Of a DNA stretch of 64,000 nucleotides, positions 1-8,362 are shown piece by piece. The stretch is taken from NCBI GenBank assembly GCA_964236535.1, contig CAXSEF010000005.1, positions 1 through 64,000 of the forward strand. Direction: 5' to 3'. The stretch comes from CAXSEF01 sp964236535 (GTDB lineage: Bacteria > Pseudomonadota > Alphaproteobacteria > Acetobacterales > Acetobacteraceae). The notes under the pieces were generated by a model. That model was not told where the DNA came from, made no database searches, and saw only the letters and a program-made list of their open reading frames with translations. Each line of letters begins with the position of its first letter. Within the stretch, counting starts at the first letter, position 1. The position numbers and the translations under genes are program-made.

Positions 1-140
1 CACCTCAATCGGAACCCGCAAGTGGACACGTGTCAGTCAATGATGCCGGGCGTATGAGGCCTGCGCACAGCAGCCTAGCGAGGCGCCGCTGCCCTGCATG
101 AAGGCTTGACGTTGCCAACCGTGGCCCGCAGAAGCGTCCC

Positions 141-571
141 GCCAGACGGCTGGACGACCGCTGTCGCAGCACGATCTGCGGTGGAGGAAAGTCCGGGCTC
201 CAGGGGAGTGCGGTGCCGGTCAACGACCGGCGGGGGCGACCTCAGGGAAAGTGCCACAGAAAACAAACCGCCCGTTCGCACATCGGTTCGCCGAAATGCC
301 AACGGGTAAGGGTGAAACGGTGCGGCAAGAGCGCACCGCGCCCCTGGCAACAGGGGCGGCATGGCAAACCCCACCGGGAGCAAGACCGAATAGGGGCGTC
401 CGGCGGCATGGACGGGCTCGCCCGGCATGGTCCGCAGGGACACTTCCGTCCCGTCGCCCGGGTTGGTCGCGTGAGGCGCGCAGCAATGCGCGTCCCAGAG
501 GAATGGTCGTCCCGCGTCCTGCCACGCAGGTGGCACGGCGCGGACAGAACCCGGCTTATAGGCCGTCTGGC
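141..571 (+). ncRNA. rnpB: RNase P RNA (bacterial type A)
   Basis: Catalytic RNA of RNase P, which trims the 5' leader of precursor tRNAs. The sequence shows the conserved core GAGGAAAGTCCGGGCTC at 185-201, the P10-P12 region with GGGTGAAACGGTGC near 309-324 and GCGGCAAGAGCGCACC just after it, the segment GAGCAAGACCGAATAGG near 379-395, and the 3' core ACAGAACCCGGCTTATAGGCC at about 544-563. The ends were set by P1 pairing: GCCAGACGGC at 141-150 is the exact reverse complement of GCCGTCTGGC at 562-571. Any reading frames over this region are spurious. Bases 1-140 contain no feature I can support. Confidence 0.95.
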
Positions 572-753
572 ACTTACTCCTGCGTCTGGACGCGGCGGCG
601 GGACTCGGGCCGCACGGTGACGAGAACGAATCGCAACAGTTTCCCCAGTTCAATCGTTTTGGTACCGATCCTGCGACTCAACTTGTAAGCTCTTGACCAA
701 GGCAGAAATTTTGGACGGAGCATATCAACCAGAAGTCGTATTGTCTTTGACGC

Positions 754-787
754 CCCATGAAATCCCATGGTATCCCATGCGAGCCCA
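754..787 (-). promoter_or_regulatory. Putative MraZ operator (four TGGG boxes)
   Basis: Four CCCA tetramers start at 754, 764, 774 and 784, exactly 10 bp apart, so the minus strand reads TGGG-N6 four times. MraZ is known to bind tandem TGGG-type boxes with 10-bp periodicity upstream of its own gene. A weak sigma-70-like promoter overlaps them: TTGACG at 747-752, a 17-bp spacer, then GTATCC at 770-775. If that promoter is real, bound MraZ would block it. The mraZ start lies about 80 bp downstream. The boxes are seen directly; promoter and autoregulation are inferred. Confidence 0.6.
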
Positions 788-868
788 ACGCTTGCCTTGT
801 CCTGGTAGATCGGGCTTGGGCGATCCGGCCTTCAAACCGGACGGCATCGGGGGGTTGACCGGACGGAG

Positions 869-1372
869 ATGGCCAACTTCATGGGCACGCACCGCAATCG
901 ACTGGATGCTAAAGGGCGCGTCTCCGTGCCAGCGTCGTTCCGGGCGTGCCTGCCGCCCTATGGCTCGGAAGCTTGCCTCGTGTTGCGGCTGTCGCAGAAT
1001 CATCCCTGCATCGAGGGCTGGCCGGCTGCGACGTTCGCGACCCTGGAAGCACCGCTGGCGACGCTCGACGTGTTCAGCCAGGACCAGGAGGACCTCGCGG
1101 CGACCCTGTATGCGGACGCCTGTCCAATGGACCCGGACCGCGAAGGCCGCATCCTGCTGCCTGAAACTTTGGTTGCCTACGCCGGGCTGAGCGACGCCGT
1201 CGTGTTCATGGGGCTCGGCCGCATCTTCCAGCTCTGGGAGCCGGAGGCGGCGGAACGGCGGCGGAACGAGGCCCGCGGCCATGCCCGGCAGCGAGGCCTG
1301 ACCCTGCCCGGTCAGGCTGTGACCGCGGTCCCCGCCACAGCCGTCCGGCCCGACGCGAGTTCCGAGGCATGA
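869..1372 (+). CDS. mraZ: Transcriptional regulator MraZ
   Basis: DNA-binding regulator that usually opens the dcw cluster and represses its own operon. The 167-residue product has two SpoVT/AbrB-like halves, each with the family signature: DAKGR at residues 13-17 and DREGR at 90-94. The start ATG at 869 was chosen because it gives the normal N-terminus, with MGTHRNRLDAKGR following a few residues in. Four TGGG-type boxes about 80 bp upstream fit autoregulation. Its stop overlaps the rsmH start as ATGA, so the two are probably translationally coupled. The C-terminal tail after about residue 145 is Ala/Pro-rich. Confidence 0.93.
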   Translation: MANFMGTHRNRLDAKGRVSVPASFRACLPPYGSEACLVLRLSQNHPCIEGWPAATFATLEAPLATLDVFSQDQEDLAATLYADACPMDPDREGRILLPETLVAYAGLSDAVVFMGLGRIFQLWEPEAAERRRNEARGHARQRGLTLPGQAVTAVPATAVRPDASSEA

Positions 1373-2334
1373 ACCACGTCCCGGTGCTGCTCGACGAGGT
1401 CCTTCAGCAGCTCCGCCCGCGCAGCGGCGGAGTCTATCTCGACGCGACGTTCGGCGGCGGCGGCTATGCGCAGGCGATGCTGGATTACGCATCGTGCACG
1501 CTGTGGGCGATTGACCGCGATCCCGACGCGATCGCGCGCGGCGCGGAACTCGCCGCACGCCATCCAGGCCGGCTGCATCTGATCGAGGGCGGGTTCGGCG
1601 ACATGCTGCACTTGCTCGGCGAGCGTGGCGTGCTCTCGCTCGACGGCGTGGTACTCGACCTAGGCGTCTCGTCGTTCCAGCTCGACGATCCGGCGCGCGG
1701 CTTCAGCTTCCGTGCCGATGGTCCGCTCGACATGCGCATGAGCCGGTCTGGACCCACGGCCGCCGACTTGGTGGCCGAGCTGGGGGAAGCCGAGCTGGCC
1801 GACACGCTGTTCCAATTCGGCGAGGAGCGGCTGTCGCGCCGGATCGCCCGCGCCGTTGTCGCCGCCCGTGGCGTGGCACCGATCACCACCACCGGCGAGC
1901 TGGCGCGCATTATCCACTCGGCGGTGCCCAAGCCGCGGCCCGTGTCCGGGCACCACCCCATCGACACGGCAACGCGTTCGTTCCAGGCGCTGCGCATTCG
2001 GGTCAACGACGAGCTTGGAGAGATCGAGCGCGCGCTGGCCCAGGCGGTGGGACTGCTCGCGCCGGGCGGACGTCTGGTCGTGGTCGCGTTCCACTCGCTG
2101 GAGGACCGGTTGGTCAAGCGGTTCATGACCGAGGCTGCGGGGCGAACGCCGGCGCCGTCCCGGCATGATCCGGGTGGCCTCGCGTTACGGCCCTACCGAG
2201 GCTTTGCCCTAGTCGGCGCGAGGGCGCAAAGACCGTTGCCCGCCGAGCTCGCCCGCAATGCTCGTTCCCGCAGCGCCCGCCTACGCACTCTCGAGCGCAG
2301 CCCTGTGCCACTCTACGAGGCCCGTCCGCGATGA
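1369..2334 (+). CDS. rsmH: 16S rRNA (cytosine(1402)-N(4))-methyltransferase
   Basis: RsmH (MraW) methylates N4 of C1402 in the 16S rRNA decoding centre using S-adenosylmethionine. The 321-residue length is normal. The N-terminus HVPVLLDEVL, the SAM-binding motif DATFGGGGY and the later segments DLGVSSFQLD, RGFSFR and VVAFHSLEDR are diagnostic. It begins in a 4-bp ATGA overlap with mraZ and ends in an ATGA overlap with ftsL, so it is an internal gene of the dcw operon. Confidence 0.96.
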   Translation: MNHVPVLLDEVLQQLRPRSGGVYLDATFGGGGYAQAMLDYASCTLWAIDRDPDAIARGAELAARHPGRLHLIEGGFGDMLHLLGERGVLSLDGVVLDLGVSSFQLDDPARGFSFRADGPLDMRMSRSGPTAADLVAELGEAELADTLFQFGEERLSRRIARAVVAARGVAPITTTGELARIIHSAVPKPRPVSGHHPIDTATRSFQALRIRVNDELGEIERALAQAVGLLAPGGRLVVVAFHSLEDRLVKRFMTEAAGRTPAPSRHDPGGLALRPYRGFALVGARAQRPLPAELARNARSRSARLRTLERSPVPLYEARPR

Positions 2335-3368
2335 TCCGTCCCCTGACCTGCCTTTGCATGCTGATGGCCGGTGGTGCCGGTCTGACTTTGTACCAGGAGA
2401 AGCACCGCACCGCGCTGCTCGATCGCGAGATCACCCGGACCATCCACGCGACCGAGGCGGCGCACGAGCGCTCCGGCCTGTTGCGCGCGGAATGGGCGCT
2501 GCTGAACGAACCGGGTCACCTTCAAGAGCTGGCTGACCGACTGTTGGCGCTGCACCCCATGGTACCGTCGCAGTTCGTGCAGATGGGCGATCTCGCGGCG
2601 CATCTCCCGACTGCCGTGCCGGTCACCGTCGCCCCGGCCGTCGCGGCGCCTCCCCCGGGCCCTGCACCGACTGAGATTCCCAGCGCGGCTCCGGAGGTTC
2701 GGCCGATGCCCATGTTTGTGGACAGCACGTCACTGGCAGCGCCACATCCCGCTGGTCGTTCCGATGCGCACGGTGACGATCGCGGACGTCCTGCACCGGC
2801 GCAGCACCCCGCCGTGGTCGCATTCGCAGTCGCCGCAGGGCCGGTGTCGGCGGCAGTGTCCGCCCTCGTCGCGGCGACGCGGCCGATCCACACCGCCCGC
2901 GCTGAGTCGCCACGCGAGCCGCGCCCGGAGGCGCCCGCCGCGTCGGTCAGGTCAGGCGCCATTCCGTATGGCGGGTTGCAGGCGGGTAGCTACGGCACTG
3001 GCCGGCTGATGGCACCCGTGATGGCCGCGGTCGCCACTCCGGTGTCGCAGCAGGCCGTCACGGCGCCTGTCCTCGCACGTACCGCGACGGCACTGGCAGT
3101 GGGCGGTCACGTTGCTGCCGGTGCTTCCTACGTCCAATCCTATGGCGCACCCACTTATGGTGCGAGACCGTCCGGCAGCCAGCCTTATCGTGCTCAGGCT
3201 GCAGCCGCCCAGTCCGGCCAGACCTCGCCCTTTGGCAGTAGGTTCGCCGGGCAGAGTTCGTCCAGCCCGACTGGCGCCTTGGTGCAAACCTCCTATTCTG
3301 GGTCGTCTCTGGGGACCGGACGCGCGTCGCTGCCGCCTCCGGTGCCGATGGGCTCCGGCGCGCAGTGA
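2331..3368 (+). CDS. ftsL: Cell division protein FtsL-like, with long Ala/Pro-rich tail
   Basis: FtsL is a small bitopic protein of the divisome that acts with FtsB and FtsQ to activate septal FtsW-FtsI. Position between rsmH and ftsI and the N-terminal layout support the call: a short hydrophobic segment at about residues 5-20, a charged heptad-rich stretch to about 60, then an ELADRLLALHPMVPSQ segment typical of alphaproteobacterial FtsL. The protein is odd in length: 345 residues instead of roughly 100-150. Residues from about 90 onward are low-complexity, rich in Ala, Pro, Ser, Gly and later Gln and Tyr, probably a disordered periplasmic extension. The frame stays open and overlaps ftsI, so this is not a run-through artefact. 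Confidence 0.75.
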   Translation: MIRPLTCLCMLMAGGAGLTLYQEKHRTALLDREITRTIHATEAAHERSGLLRAEWALLNEPGHLQELADRLLALHPMVPSQFVQMGDLAAHLPTAVPVTVAPAVAAPPPGPAPTEIPSAAPEVRPMPMFVDSTSLAAPHPAGRSDAHGDDRGRPAPAQHPAVVAFAVAAGPVSAAVSALVAATRPIHTARAESPREPRPEAPAASVRSGAIPYGGLQAGSYGTGRLMAPVMAAVATPVSQQAVTAPVLARTATALAVGGHVAAGASYVQSYGAPTYGARPSGSQPYRAQAAAAQSGQTSPFGSRFAGQSSSSPTGALVQTSYSGSSLGTGRASLPPPVPMGSGAQ

Positions 3369-5500
3369 GCCGAGTTCCTCCTCTCGGTGGTCCGTGCGGC
3401 CCGCAGCACAGCCAAGCCAACCCGCCGTACTCTGACCCTGGTGGCCGGGACATCAGCGCGGAACTGCAGCGTCGCGAAGATCTCGCGGATGTCACCTCGC
3501 AGCATGGCGCCGGCGTGCGCGTGCAGACGGTGCGGGTGACCGGTCCCGATCTCGCCCGTCGCGCCGCGCTGGAGAAAAGCCGCTCTCGTCTGGTGCTGGC
3601 AGCCGGCGGCTTCGCGATGCTGTTTGGTGCGGTTGCCGCCAAGCTGACCGGTGCGACCGTATTGTTCCCGATGCGTCCGTCCAGAGCCGAGATGCAGCCG
3701 CTGGTGCCGCCGGACCCGGACCAGCCAGGTGAGCAGTCCGGGCTGGACGACAAGGTCGCCAGCGTGGTGCCGGCCGGACCCCGCGCGACGGTCACCGACC
3801 GCAACGGCGAGATTCTGGCGATCTCGCTGCCAACCGCGGCGCTGTACGCAAACCCGCGCGAGATGATCGATCCCGCTCAAGCTGCGCACCGCATCAAGTC
3901 GGTGCTGCCGCGCCTGGACGAGGACGAGGCCCGCGCCCGCCTCGCCTCGGGCAAGCAGTTTGTCTATCTCGAGCGCCAGATCACCCCGCACGAGGAGCTG
4001 GCGATCAACGCGCTCGGCATCCCCGGAGTGTACTTCCAAGACGGCGGGAAACGTCGGTATCCGCTGGGCCGGGTGGCGGCGCAGGTGCTCGGCGGAGTCG
4101 ATATCGACACACATGGCGTAGCCGGCGTCGAAAAGGCCTTCGACCAGCGGCTGCGCACCGACAGTACGCCGTTGCGGCTCTCGATCGACGTGCGCGTGCA
4201 GGCGGTGATGCGCGACGAGCTGGAGCGGGCCAAGGACGAGTTTGGCGCGATCGGCGCCTGCGGCATCGTCATGGACGTGAACACCGGCGAGGTCATCGCC
4301 ATGGTCAGCCTGCCAGACTACGACGCCAACAGGTTTGGTGACACCGCGCCGGACGACCGCTTCAACCGCGCCGTGACAGCCATGTACGAGCCGGGCAGCA
4401 CCTTCAAGCTGCAGACCGCGTCGATGGCGCTCGACTTCGGCACCGCGCATCTGGGCGACCAGTTCGACGCGGCGCATCCCATCCACATTGGCCGCTTCAC
4501 CATCACCGACTTTGAAGGCAAGCACCGCTTCCTCTATCTTCCCGAAGTGCTGGCCTACTCATCCAATCTGGGGGCCGCACACATCGCGCTCGGTGTCGGC
4601 GCGGAGCGGCAGCGCGCCTGGCTGAAGAAGATGGGCATGTTCAACCGGATCGGCATCCAGCTGCCAGAGGCCGGCATGCCGATCATCCCGCCTGCCGCCA
4701 ACTGGAAGGAGGCGGTGACCATGACTGTGGGCTTCGGCCACGGTATCGCCGTCAGCCCGTTGCACGTGGTGCGCGGCACCGCGGCGGTCGCCAATGGCGG
4801 CATCGTGCTCAAGCCGACCATCCTCGCGGCTGACCCCGGCGCCCCTGCACCCGAGGGCACTCGGGTGATGGCGCAGGCCACCTCGGACACCATGCGCAAG
4901 CTGATGCATCTCGTCGTCACCGACGGCTACGGCAAGCCGGCCAACGTTCCCGGCTATTTCGTCGGCGGCAAGACCGGGACGGCGGAAAAGAACAGCGGCC
5001 ACGGCTACAAGAAGCACAGCAACGTCAGCGCATTCATGAGCGTGTTCCCGATGAACGCGCCGCGCTACGCCGTCTACTTCATGCTGGACGAGCCGCACGG
5101 CAATAAGAGCACCGGTGGCTACTCGACTGCGGGCGCGGTGTCGGCGCCGGGAGCGGGTCGAGTGATCGCGCGCATCGCGCCGATGCTCGGCCTGTTCCCG
5201 CAGATGCAGAACTACGACGCCATCGCCGCGCAGCTCTACATCCCGCTGCAGCCCGGCCACTCGAGTGAGCACCAGAACAACGAACCGGGCGTGCGGCCGA
5301 AACCGCTGCCGCTCGACGAGCCGGAGGCGGTCCAGGCCTCCGCCCCGCTGCCGCGACCCGCGTCGCGCCCGCTGCCGACCGTGGTCCAGACGCCGACCGG
5401 ACCGGGTCCGCTGATCCAGCCCGCGCACAGCCCGGCACTGATGCGGCGCGAGGCCGGTGCTGCTGGCCGCGACGCCGAGACCCTCGTTGCTGCTCGCTGA
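3365..5500 (+). CDS. ftsI: Septal peptidoglycan transpeptidase FtsI (PBP3)
   Basis: Class B penicillin-binding protein that cross-links septal peptidoglycan with FtsW. All three catalytic motifs are present: S345-T-F-K348 with the nucleophile serine, S399-S-N401, and K536-T-G-T539. A single membrane segment lies at about residues 74-95, preceded by an unusually long cytoplasmic N-terminus of some 70 residues. After the transpeptidase domain comes a Pro-rich tail from about residue 635. The start is GTG at 3365, overlapping the ftsL stop. Total length of 711 exceeds the usual 570-620 because of the two extensions. Confidence 0.95.
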   Translation: MSRVPPLGGPCGPQHSQANPPYSDPGGRDISAELQRREDLADVTSQHGAGVRVQTVRVTGPDLARRAALEKSRSRLVLAAGGFAMLFGAVAAKLTGATVLFPMRPSRAEMQPLVPPDPDQPGEQSGLDDKVASVVPAGPRATVTDRNGEILAISLPTAALYANPREMIDPAQAAHRIKSVLPRLDEDEARARLASGKQFVYLERQITPHEELAINALGIPGVYFQDGGKRRYPLGRVAAQVLGGVDIDTHGVAGVEKAFDQRLRTDSTPLRLSIDVRVQAVMRDELERAKDEFGAIGACGIVMDVNTGEVIAMVSLPDYDANRFGDTAPDDRFNRAVTAMYEPGSTFKLQTASMALDFGTAHLGDQFDAAHPIHIGRFTITDFEGKHRFLYLPEVLAYSSNLGAAHIALGVGAERQRAWLKKMGMFNRIGIQLPEAGMPIIPPAANWKEAVTMTVGFGHGIAVSPLHVVRGTAAVANGGIVLKPTILAADPGAPAPEGTRVMAQATSDTMRKLMHLVVTDGYGKPANVPGYFVGGKTGTAEKNSGHGYKKHSNVSAFMSVFPMNAPRYAVYFMLDEPHGNKSTGGYSTAGAVSAPGAGRVIARIAPMLGLFPQMQNYDAIAAQLYIPLQPGHSSEHQNNEPGVRPKPLPLDEPEAVQASAPLPRPASRPLPTVVQTPTGPGPLIQPAHSPALMRREAGAAGRDAETLVAAR

Positions 5501-5501
5501 C

Positions 5502-6962
5502 ATGCTGGACCTTGCCTGCATTTCCCCCCCGCGGTCCGGCCCCGCGGCCGACAACGCTGTGCCTCCCGGACCGCGCGTCGACGCGATTACCGCGGACAGC
5601 CGACGTGTGCGGCCGGGTACACTGTTCGCGGCGCTGCCCGGAGCAGCCGTCGACGGCCGACGCTACATCTCCGACGCGGTGGCCGCAGGCGCGGTCGCGG
5701 TGCTCGCGCCCATCGGCACCGTCTGGCCTGACGGTGTGCCGCGCCGTCCGCTGATCGAGGATCCCGAGCCGCGTCGCGCCTTGGCCCATCTCGCCGCCGC
5801 CCATGCCGGTGCGCAGCCCGCCACTGTGGTCGCGGTCACCGGCACCAACGGCAAGACCAGTACCGTCGAGTTCCTCCGCCAGCTCTGGACGTTGTCCGGG
5901 CACCCCGCCGCCAGCCTTGGCACCCTTGGAATCATCGCACCCTGTCACGTACCGTGCGGCGGCCTGACCACGCCCGACCCGGTGGCGCTGGCAAACACCC
6001 TGGCCGGCCTGGCCCGCGAGGGCGTGGCGCATGCCGCGATGGAGGCGTCGAGCCACGGCCTGGACCAATTCCGCCTCGACGGCGTGCGTCTTGCCGCCGC
6101 CGGCTTCTGCAATCTGACCCGCGACCACCTCGACTATCATGGCGGCCTTGCCACCTATCGTGCCGCCAAGCTGCGACTGTTTGCCGAGTTGCTGCCTACC
6201 GGCGCGCCGTGCGTGGTCAATGCCGACATGGATCCTGACACGCTCGCGGCCCTGCGCGACATCGCGCGCGTGCGCCGCCTCGACCTGCGCGGGATTGGCG
6301 AGTCCGGCGACTGGCTGCGGCTGGTGCGGGCGACGCCGCGCCAGGACGGCCTGCTGCTGGACATCGTGACCCAAGGCGCCGCACGCAGCCTGCACCTGCC
6401 GCTGGCAGGACGATTCCAGGCGGAGAACGCCCTGCTTGCCGCCGCTCTGGCCGAGGCGACCGGCACCGCCGGCGCGCTCGACCGGCTTGGCCAGCTGACT
6501 GGGGTGCACGGCCGGCTTGAGCTGGTGGCCCGGGTCGGCGACGCCGCCGCCTATGTCGACTACGCGCACACGCCCGACGCATTGGCGCGCCTGCTGACGG
6601 CGCTGCGGCCGCACGCTGCGGGCCGGCTGATCTGCGTGTTCGGCGCCGGCGGTGACCGCGATCCCGGCAAGCGGCCGCTGATGGGGGCGGCCGTCGCATT
6701 CGGGGCCGACTGGGCGATCGTCACTGACGACAACCCGCGCACCGAGGATGCCGCATCGATCCGGGCTGGCGTGCTTGCCGGCTGTCCTGGTGCGGCCGAA
6801 ATCGGCGACCGCGAGGCAGCGATCTCGACCGCCCTCGCCGAACTGCGGGCGGGCGATGTGCTGGTGGTCGCCGGCAAGGGACATGAGAGCGGCCAGACCA
6901 TCGGCACGGCCACGATCCCGTTCGACGACGCAAGCGTGATCCGTCGCCTGGTGGCTGCATGA
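5502..6962 (+). CDS. murE: UDP-MurNAc-L-Ala-D-Glu:meso-diaminopimelate ligase
   Basis: Cytoplasmic Mur ligase that adds the third peptide residue to the peptidoglycan precursor. The ATP loop GTNGKT is at residues 114-119. The motif D410-N-P-R413 is the signature of enzymes specific for meso-diaminopimelate, so the wall is Gram-negative type. I chose ATG at 5502, directly after the ftsI stop at 5500; an in-frame ATG at 5457 would overlap ftsI and add 15 residues not expected in the family. Length is 486 residues. The stop overlaps murF as ATGA. Confidence 0.95.
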   Translation: MLDLACISPPRSGPAADNAVPPGPRVDAITADSRRVRPGTLFAALPGAAVDGRRYISDAVAAGAVAVLAPIGTVWPDGVPRRPLIEDPEPRRALAHLAAAHAGAQPATVVAVTGTNGKTSTVEFLRQLWTLSGHPAASLGTLGIIAPCHVPCGGLTTPDPVALANTLAGLAREGVAHAAMEASSHGLDQFRLDGVRLAAAGFCNLTRDHLDYHGGLATYRAAKLRLFAELLPTGAPCVVNADMDPDTLAALRDIARVRRLDLRGIGESGDWLRLVRATPRQDGLLLDIVTQGAARSLHLPLAGRFQAENALLAAALAEATGTAGALDRLGQLTGVHGRLELVARVGDAAAYVDYAHTPDALARLLTALRPHAAGRLICVFGAGGDRDPGKRPLMGAAVAFGADWAIVTDDNPRTEDAASIRAGVLAGCPGAAEIGDREAAISTALAELRAGDVLVVAGKGHESGQTIGTATIPFDDASVIRRLVAA

Positions 6963-8362
6963 GCCTGTGGACCGCAGAGGCGCTGTCGGCCGCGACCGGC
7001 GGGGTGATGAGCGTGCCGTTCCATGCCGGCGGCGTTTCGATCGACACCCGCACGCTGCATTCTGGCGACCTGTTCGTGGCACTGCAGGGCGAGAACGGCG
7101 ACGGCCACGCCCATGTTGGCGCCGCGATGGCTGCCGGCGCCGCGGGCTGCATGGTGAGCAGCCTCGAACTGGTGCCGGACGACGCGCCGTCCCTGCTGGT
7201 CGCCGACACGTTCGAGGGTCTGAAGGCACTCGGTACTGCCGGACGGCAGCGCTTCACCGGCTCGGTGGTTGCGGTGACCGGCAGCGTCGGCAAGACCACC
7301 ACCAAGGAAATGCTGCGCGTCATCCTCGGCGCTTCCGGCCTTACTCATGCCGCGGACGCATCGCACAACAACCACTGGGGGGTGCCGCTTACCCTGGCGC
7401 GGCTGCCCGAGGACGCCGCATACTGCGTCGTCGAGATCGGCATGAATCACACGGGTGAGATCGCCCCGCTGTCCCGCCTTGCCGGACCTGACGTCGCGAT
7501 CATCACCCGGGTGGCCGCCGCACATATCGGTCATCTCGGCACGCTCGACGCGATCGCCGACGAGAAGCTGTCGGTGCTCGAAGGGGTGCTGCACGGCGGC
7601 ATCGCGATCCTGCCAACGGACGGTCCCCAGGTCGCGCGGATGCGCGAGACGGCCGGGCGCTACGAGCCGGGAATCGCCATCATGACCGCCGGCACCGGGG
7701 GCGACGCGTGCCTGCTGTCATGCGCCACTGACGCTGAAGGCAGCGATGTGGCAGCCCGCATCGGAGACACCGAGCACCGCTTCCGCCTCGGACAACCCGG
7801 TCGGCATATGGCGGAGAACGCCGTGGCCGCTCTGGGCGTCGCATACGCGCTTGGCAGCGACGTCGCCGCGGGTGCGGCAAGCCTCGCGCGCTTCAACGCC
7901 GGGCCGGGACGCGGTGCGCGGCGGGCGATCCTGGGCAGCACCGCGACGCTGCTTGATGAGAGCTACAACGCTTCCGGCGCCTCGGTGCGCGCCGCGCTGG
8001 GAGTGCTGGCGCTGTTGCCGGCGGCACGGCGGATCGCGGTGCTGGGCGACATGCTCGAGCTGGGCGAGCACACGCGCGCCGAGCACGAGGATCTCGCCGA
8101 CCCGGTCGCCGCCGCCGCCGACCTGCTGTTCTGCTGCGGCGCGTCGATGCTCCACCTGTTCGACGCCGTCGCACCCGCCCGGCGCGGCGCCCACACCGCA
8201 GATGCCGCCTCGCTCGCGCCGGTCGTGGCCGAGGCGGTTCGGGCCGGCGACACGGTCCTGGTCAAGGGCAGCTTTGGCAGCCGCATGCGCTTGGTGGTGG
8301 CCGCGCTCGATGCGCTCGGAACGACACGCGCCGGTGCACTGCCGCAGGGCGAGGCCGCCTGA
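6959..8362 (+). CDS. murF: UDP-MurNAc-tripeptide:D-Ala-D-Ala ligase
   Basis: Adds the D-Ala-D-Ala dipeptide made by Ddl to complete the UDP-MurNAc-pentapeptide. The product has 467 residues with the ATP loop GSVGKTTT, the central EIGMNHTGEI segment typical of MurF and a C-terminal domain carrying LDESYNAS and VLGDMLELG, all family hallmarks. It is coupled to murE (ATGA overlap) and to mraY (TGATG overlap). Confidence 0.96.
   Translation: MSLWTAEALSAATGGVMSVPFHAGGVSIDTRTLHSGDLFVALQGENGDGHAHVGAAMAAGAAGCMVSSLELVPDDAPSLLVADTFEGLKALGTAGRQRFTGSVVAVTGSVGKTTTKEMLRVILGASGLTHAADASHNNHWGVPLTLARLPEDAAYCVVEIGMNHTGEIAPLSRLAGPDVAIITRVAAAHIGHLGTLDAIADEKLSVLEGVLHGGIAILPTDGPQVARMRETAGRYEPGIAIMTAGTGGDACLLSCATDAEGSDVAARIGDTEHRFRLGQPGRHMAENAVAALGVAYALGSDVAAGAASLARFNAGPGRGARRAILGSTATLLDESYNASGASVRAALGVLALLPAARRIAVLGDMLELGEHTRAEHEDLADPVAAAADLLFCCGASMLHLFDAVAPARRGAHTADAASLAPVVAEAVRAGDTVLVKGSFGSRMRLVVAALDALGTTRAGALPQGEAA

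Noticed and set aside
5079..7229. Minus-strand 716-codon frame opposite ftsI, murE and murF
   Set aside because: Antisense shadow across three genes with complete catalytic motifs on the plus strand.
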